A stretch of 35,213 nucleotides of DNA, taken from assembly GCA_022865905.1 (NCBI GenBank), contig JALHUM010000294.1, forward strand, positions 1 through 35,213. Direction: 5' to 3'. The notes below the pieces were generated by a model. It worked only from the letters and a program-made list of their open reading frames with translations, was not told where the DNA came from and ran no database searches. Every line of letters begins with the position of its first letter. Positions within the stretch are counted from its first letter, which is position 1. Source of the stretch: Anaerolineales bacterium (GTDB lineage: Bacteria; Chloroflexota; Anaerolineae; Anaerolineales; Villigracilaceae). A program made the translations under genes and the position numbers. This document shows, in pieces, positions 32,759-35,213 of this stretch.

Positions 32759-34033
32759 TTACGCGGTGCGGTAGTAGCCCACATCCACCGAGTAGACGCG
32801 GCCGCGCTTGACGACCTGCTTGACCAGGTTCGTGCCGAAGCGATAGCCGAGGTGGCGGTAATCCGGCACGGAGAGCACCAGCAGATCGGCTTGTTTGCCG
32901 GGTTCGATGGAACCGATCTTATCTGCGCGGCAGATAGCCTGGGCAGAATTGATCGTTGAGGCGGCAATGGCCTGCGCCGGGGAAAGCCCCATGTAGCGGC
33001 AGGCGAGCACGATGGCGAATTGCATCGTCTCGCACCAGGCCGTGCCGGGGTTGCAGTCAGTCGCCAGCGCCAGGATGCAACCCGCATCGAGGATCTTCCG
33101 GGCAGGTGTGTAATTGTGTTCGGCCAGGCCAAAAGGCGTGCAGGGCAAGGAGACAGCTACGGTATCGCTCTTCCCCAGCGCCTGGATATCCGCATCGGAG
33201 GTTTTCACCAAATGATCTGCCGAGGCCGCGCCCAATTCGACCGCCAGGCTGGCGCCGCCCAGGTTGTCGAACTCGTCGGCGTGGATCTTGAGCGGAAAGC
33301 CCAGCTCGCGCGCTTTGCTCAAAATTTGGCGTGACTGCGCCAGGTCGAAGGCTTTGTTCTCGCAGAAGACATCCACGAACGGAAGGGACAGGCGCGGGGC
33401 ATGGGTCTGCCACCACTGGCAGACGATGGGCAGCATGGTCTCGCAGATCAGGTCGGTGTAACCCTGTGGGTTATCCTTATATTCGGGCGCGATGGCGTGA
33501 GCGCCGAGGAAGGTGATGGCCAGGTCCAGCGGACCTTCGTCGTCGAGCCTCAGGAGGGCTTTGAGCAGCCTTAATTCAGTTGCAGTTTGCAGGCCGTAGC
33601 CGGTCTTGGCTTCGGCGGTGGTCGTACCGCAGGCGAACATGCGCAGCAGGCGCGAGCGCGTCTGGGCGATGAGCGTCTCTATGGAGGCGGTGCGCGTGGC
33701 GCGGACTGTCGAAATAATGCCACCGCCAGCGGCGAGGATATCGAGATACTTTGCACCTGCCATTTTCATCTCGAATTCGTTGGCCCGGTCGCCGCCCCAG
33801 ATGAGGTGCGTGTGCGGGTCAACGAAGCCGGGCATCACCACGCAGCCTGAGGCATCCAGGGTCGGTTCGCCGGGGTAGGCGGCGCGCAGTTCGGCGCTCG
33901 AGCCGACGGCGGCGATCTTCTCGTCGCGGATGAGGACAGCGCCGTTCTCGAGGAGGCCGAGTTTGCCGAGGTCGCGGCCTCGCTGCGGGCCGCCTTGCAG
34001 TGTAAGGAGTTGAGTGGCGGAATGGATTAACAT
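32759..34033 (-). CDS. hutI: Imidazolonepropionase
   Basis: 'VVMPGFVDPHTHLIWGGDRANEFEMKMAGAKYLDILAAGGGIISTVRATR', 'KTGYGL', 'IHADEFDNLGGASLAVELGAASADHL', 'ALATDCNPGT'. Confidence 0.95.
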   Translation of the reverse strand: MLIHSATQLLTLQGGPQRGRDLGKLGLLENGAVLIRDEKIAAVGSSAELRAAYPGEPTLDASGCVVMPGFVDPHTHLIWGGDRANEFEMKMAGAKYLDILAAGGGIISTVRATRTASIETLIAQTRSRLLRMFACGTTTAEAKTGYGLQTATELRLLKALLRLDDEGPLDLAITFLGAHAIAPEYKDNPQGYTDLICETMLPIVCQWWQTHAPRLSLPFVDVFCENKAFDLAQSRQILSKARELGFPLKIHADEFDNLGGASLAVELGAASADHLVKTSDADIQALGKSDTVAVSLPCTPFGLAEHNYTPARKILDAGCILALATDCNPGTAWCETMQFAIVLACRYMGLSPAQAIAASTINSAQAICRADKIGSIEPGKQADLLVLSVPDYRHLGYRFGTNLVKQVVKRGRVYSVDVGYYRTA

Positions 34034-34104
34034 AGTGACCAGTGATCAGTGATCAGTTATCAGTCCTTAATGGGTTGTGTTAATTTTACCCCAGGAATAA
34101 GATT

Positions 34105-34291
34105 GTCCCGGCGGGAGTTGCCGGGACGGATTTATGCCCAACGGTGTGGCTCACTTGCCTCCGTATGCGGTAGCCTGATCTCAGGCTACCATTGGCGGGT
34201 GAAAAGGCTTATGGGCGGCGCAAGATTTAACTGCCAGAATCATAATGGTAGCCAGCCTGCCCTGGCGGGCTAGGCTAGGGTAGGCTACCAT
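34105..34291. repeat. Cluster of intergenic hairpins
   Basis: GTCCCGGCgggagttGCCGGGAC (34105-34127), GGTAGCCTGATCTCAGGCTACC (34169-34190), ATGGTAGCC...GGCTACCAT (34245-34291). Confidence 0.75.
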
Positions 34292-34304
34292 AAAAGCACG
34301 CCCG

Positions 34305-35213
34305 TCAAGAGGACACCGCCGTCTGGCTTCTATGCAATTTCTGCAAGGCCAGCAGCGCCAGGGCATTGAACACCACCGCCCCTGCCGCGACCGCCAGGAA
34401 GCCAAAGCCATAGAGCAGCGGCGCAAGCGGCGCGCCCAGGGCGCGGCCAAGCGAGAGGGCCGCCACGTTGAAGGACATCAGCGTGGCGCGCGCGCCGGGC
34501 AGCACCTCGGTCATCAGCGGGATGATACTGACAAGTGTGAATTCAAAAGAGATGTAAAAAAAGAAAAGCCCGGTCAGCGCGCCGGCTTCCGTCCGCCCGA
34601 TGAACGGCAGGGACAGCGCGGCCAGGCTGTTCGCCAGCAGGCCGATGGCGATGGCACGCGGCTTGCCGAGCCGATCCACAAAGGCGGCCACCAACCCTTC
34701 GCCGCCCAATTCCGAAAGTCCGATGACCGCCGAAGCCGCTCCCAGGGCAGCAATCTTCAAGCCAAAGGAATCCTCCAGCCAGACGCCGAAGATGAGATTG
34801 ACCACCTCGTTGGCGGTGCTGGCGAAAAGTCCGACAGCAAGGCCGGCCAGCGCAGGGACGTAGGTCAGCACCGAGCGGAAGTTCACCCAGAGAGGCTTGC
34901 CCTCCTCGCGCGGCTTTGCATCCTTCGGCAGCATGAGCACGATCCCGACGAACGTCAGCGCGCCGAGCAGGGCCAGGAGCGGGAAGGGCGCCATCCAGCC
35001 GGCGCGGGCGATCAGGAAACCCATCAGCGGTACGCCGAGGACAAAGGCCAGCGACCAGCCGAACTCGGTCACGGCGATGGCCAGTCCGCGCCGTTGGTAA
35101 GAAATGCGGTCGCTGAGGTAGGCCTGCATCGCCGGGTCGAAGATGTATTTGCCAAGCGTGGCCAGGGAGAGCGCCACGGCGAGCACCCAAAAGGTCGGCC
35201 AGAAGACGACCAA
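34305..35213 (-). CDS. MFS transporter, truncated at the window edge
   Basis: Multiple TM helices; 'DPAMQAYLSDRISYQRRGLAIAVTEFGWSLAFVLGVPLMGFLI', 'RATLMSFNVAALSLGRALGAPLAPLLY'. Confidence 0.85.
   Translation of the reverse strand: MVVFWPTFWVLAVALSLATLGKYIFDPAMQAYLSDRISYQRRGLAIAVTEFGWSLAFVLGVPLMGFLIARAGWMAPFPLLALLGALTFVGIVLMLPKDAKPREEGKPLWVNFRSVLTYVPALAGLAVGLFASTANEVVNLIFGVWLEDSFGLKIAALGAASAVIGLSELGGEGLVAAFVDRLGKPRAIAIGLLANSLAALSLPFIGRTEAGALTGLFFFYISFEFTLVSIIPLMTEVLPGARATLMSFNVAALSLGRALGAPLAPLLYGFGFLAVAAGAVVFNALALLALQKLHRSQTAVSS

Overview
Reading of a GC-rich 35.2 kb window that looks like a Chloroflexota/Anaerolineae-type chromosome. This taxon guess rests on gene content and intergenic hairpin style only. 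Most of it is ordinary protein-coding sequence. Features include HEAT-repeat proteins, acylphosphatase, an AEC transporter, an M50/RseP-type protease, diphosphomevalonate decarboxylase, a MarR regulator with a heterodimeric ABC exporter pair, an NAD-dependent epimerase, and a DEAD-box helicase. A long minus-strand catabolic block follows: GntR, tungsten-type aldehyde:ferredoxin oxidoreductase, class III aminotransferase, M28 peptidase, epimerase and an FGGY-kinase fusion, plus SDR, BKACE, IMPase, HD, HutI and a truncated MFS gene. The most unusual observations are: (1) a single 1307-codon ORF joining an LsrK-like FGGY kinase, a D-2-hydroxyacid dehydrogenase, an SCP2 domain and a class II aldolase, with a REP-like palindrome translated in frame in one linker; (2) a GxxExxY gene bracketed by 46-bp inverted repeats of CGCGAAG-type motifs, like a one-gene cassette; (3) modular multi-hairpin repeats with stem-preserving substitutions on both sides of a HEAT-repeat gene; (4) a terminator-plus-(-35) repeat placed before each of two TA-type loci (DUF4258/YgiT and a decayed HepT); (5) a 22-codon ORF with its own promoter and strong SD ahead of the BKACE gene; (6) a near-perfect GntR operator overlapping a -10 box. 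A gene fragment resembling a phage terminase ATPase is cut by the left edge and is not in the supplied ORF track. No tRNA, rRNA or CRISPR array was recognised. All family calls are by eye, with no database search.
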